In this document: in pieces, positions 62,884 to 64,000 of the stretch
Layout of the letters: the number at the start of each line of letters is the position of its first letter
Numbering within the stretch: the stretch's first letter is position 1
From: Vibrio gigantis
GTDB lineage: Bacteria; Pseudomonadota; Gammaproteobacteria; Enterobacterales; Vibrionaceae
Length of the DNA stretch: 64,000 nt
Direction of reading: 5' to 3'
Assembly (NCBI RefSeq): GCF_024347515.1
Contig: NZ_AP025493.1
Span: forward strand, 620,001-684,000
Program-made: the position numbers and the translations under genes
Notes under the pieces: generated by a model
Databases searched by the model: none
The model's input: only the letters and a program-made list of their open reading frames with translations
What the model was told of the DNA's origin: nothing

Positions 62884-62903
62884 CGTAATTTACCATAATT
62901 ACG
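62884..62903. promoter_or_regulatory. palindromic operator candidate between WYL and hydrolase genes
   Basis: CGTAATT and AATTACG are perfect seven-base inverse arms around TACCAT, in the 114-base divergent gap. Autoregulating WYL repressors bind such palindromes near their own promoters, so this is the most likely site for the neighbouring regulator. Confidence 0.6.
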
Positions 62904-62936
62904 TACTGAAACACTGGTTTAATTGAGGATTCATTT

Positions 62937-64000
62937 TTGACTGAAACTGAAGCATTTGTAAATCGCGCGCAGGGGGCACTTGTTGGACTTGCTCTAGGTG
63001 ATGCATTAGGCACAACGCTAGAATTTATTCCCAAACATGCTGTAAATCCGATCTCTGATATCTGTGGCGGCGGCCCATTCAACTTAGAAGCTGGTCAATG
63101 GACAGACGACACCTCAATGGCTTTATGCTTGGCCGACTCTCTACTTGAATGTAGTAAACACAATGCAAAAGATCAGGTAGAGCGCTACCTCGAATGGCGC
63201 TCAAATGGTTACAACGCGGTAAATGGTCACTGTTTTGACATTGGCTTTACCATTTCTTCAGCTCTAAATACTTACCTGAGAACAGGTGATCCAGAGTCAG
63301 GCGGCACAGAATCGAACTCTGCCGGAAACGGTAGCATCATGCGTCTTGCTCCGATCGCGATTTTTTATGCTCAGTCGAAAGGCTACGCCGAGCATGACGT
63401 TCAGCATTACAGCGCTCAAAGCTCGTTAATTACGCATAGAGAGCCTCGGTGTGTTGAAGCTTGCAAGATCCTTGGCCATTTGCTCAGCCAAGCTATGCTT
63501 GGTTTTCAAACCAAAACATCGTTGATTGAAAATCTAATAGAAGCATTTATTCAGACTAAGCCAAGCGAAGCCACACAAACTCTGCTTAACGCCATAAGCA
63601 TCGCTGTTGACCCTAATACAAGTCGCGATCATATTTTCGGTCGAGGCTACGTTGTTGACTCACTTCAAGCGGCAATATGGTGCTTTCTACAGTCAGATAG
63701 CTTCGAACAAGGCGCACTATTGGCGGCAAACTTAGGCGATGATGCGGATACGACCTGTGCTGTTTATGGCCAGATCGCTGGGGCTTATTATGGATATGAT
63801 AGTCTGCCTAAAAAATGGCTTTCTAAATTAGCTTGGCAGAAAAAGATCCGCGATAAGGCAACGGAACTCGCGTTATACCAACCAAACCCAGTTAAACAAA
63901 ACAGCCGCTTTTATTTCAAACTAAAAAAACCAGAGCAGGTTCTTGGATTGGAGCATCTAGAACTCTCAGAAACTAAGCAAGAAAGTCTGACTTCAGAGTG
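62937..64000 (+). CDS. ADP-ribosylglycohydrolase, incomplete at window end
   Basis: A TTG start with GAGG eight bases upstream opens a frame that runs off the window (354 codons seen). ADP-ribosylglycohydrolase motifs are clear: GALVGLALGDALG (about 13-25), GQWTDDTSMALCLADSL (metal-binding TDDT, about 53-69), GNGSIMRLAPIA and NLGDDADTTCAVYGQIAGA (about 264-282). Family members such as DraG and ARH remove ADP-ribose from proteins or nucleic acids using two magnesium ions. Being divergent from a defence-type WYL repressor, it may reverse a toxic modification. Stop and exact size are beyond the window. Confidence 0.9.
   Translation, partial: MTETEAFVNRAQGALVGLALGDALGTTLEFIPKHAVNPISDICGGGPFNLEAGQWTDDTSMALCLADSLLECSKHNAKDQVERYLEWRSNGYNAVNGHCFDIGFTISSALNTYLRTGDPESGGTESNSAGNGSIMRLAPIAIFYAQSKGYAEHDVQHYSAQSSLITHREPRCVEACKILGHLLSQAMLGFQTKTSLIENLIEAFIQTKPSEATQTLLNAISIAVDPNTSRDHIFGRGYVVDSLQAAIWCFLQSDSFEQGALLAANLGDDADTTCAVYGQIAGAYYGYDSLPKKWLSKLAWQKKIRDKATELALYQPNPVKQNSRFYFKLKKPEQVLGLEHLELSETKQESLTSE

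Overview
The window looks like part of a secondary chromosome of a marine Vibrio, probably of the Splendidus/Harveyi type. This is an inference from gene content: a 918-residue PrtV-type protease, a SorC regulator divergent from transaldolase and transketolase, a stand-alone class I HMG-CoA reductase, YccS, DNA helicase IV, paired Kef genes and a chitinase. No rRNA, tRNA, CRISPR array, transposase or integrase was found. Most of the sequence (about 1-54,500) is ordinary chromosomal content with compact intergenic spaces and many clear hairpin terminators.

Layout. 0-5 kb: a CspA-type cold-shock gene with a long leader, yaeQ and an overlapping unknown gene, then folE divergent from moeA-moeB (folate/pterin and molybdenum cofactor). 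5-12 kb: an exported LruC-domain protein with a downstream lipoprotein, a small anchored protein, sseA, and a membrane GGDEF/EAL protein with a degenerate GGDEF motif. 12-18 kb: a GH18 chitinase, then a SorC regulator divergent from talB-tkt, with an array of candidate operators between them. 18-31 kb: an outer-membrane barrel, an Aer-like chemoreceptor, an Lrp regulator with a Gate-domain membrane protein, the PrtV protease with a small propeptide-like partner, a VOC protein, helD and yccS. 31-38 kb: small unknown genes, HMG-CoA reductase with a LysR gene, a YjjI/YjjW glycyl-radical pair with a doubled palindrome upstream, and a methyltransferase with a LysR gene. 38-54 kb: a CDF transporter, YddG exporter, YjjG nucleotidase, YiaY-type alcohol dehydrogenase, YccF, a threonine-aldolase-like enzyme, a Kef antiporter with its ancillary flavoprotein, a DUF819 transporter and several small membrane or envelope proteins.

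The accessory part starts near 54.7 kb. A 30-codon remnant of the 3' end of L-threonine 3-dehydrogenase (tdh), still followed by its own terminator, sits directly against a three-gene overlapping operon. The operon encodes an unknown protein, a two-motif phospholipase-D-like protein and a large SNF2-type helicase. Beyond it lie two overlapping unknown genes, a BrxR/CapW-like WYL regulator and a divergent ADP-ribosylglycohydrolase that runs off the window. I read this as the left end of a genomic island inserted at the tdh 3' end, carrying a candidate anti-phage (or other anti-DNA) system. It is the part of the window most likely to be undescribed. A match to a named multi-gene defence system was not established from sequence alone.

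A recurring small-scale feature is short tandem arrays of 15-19 bp around gene ends at four separate places, which look like recent slippage events that shape stop codons and start regions.
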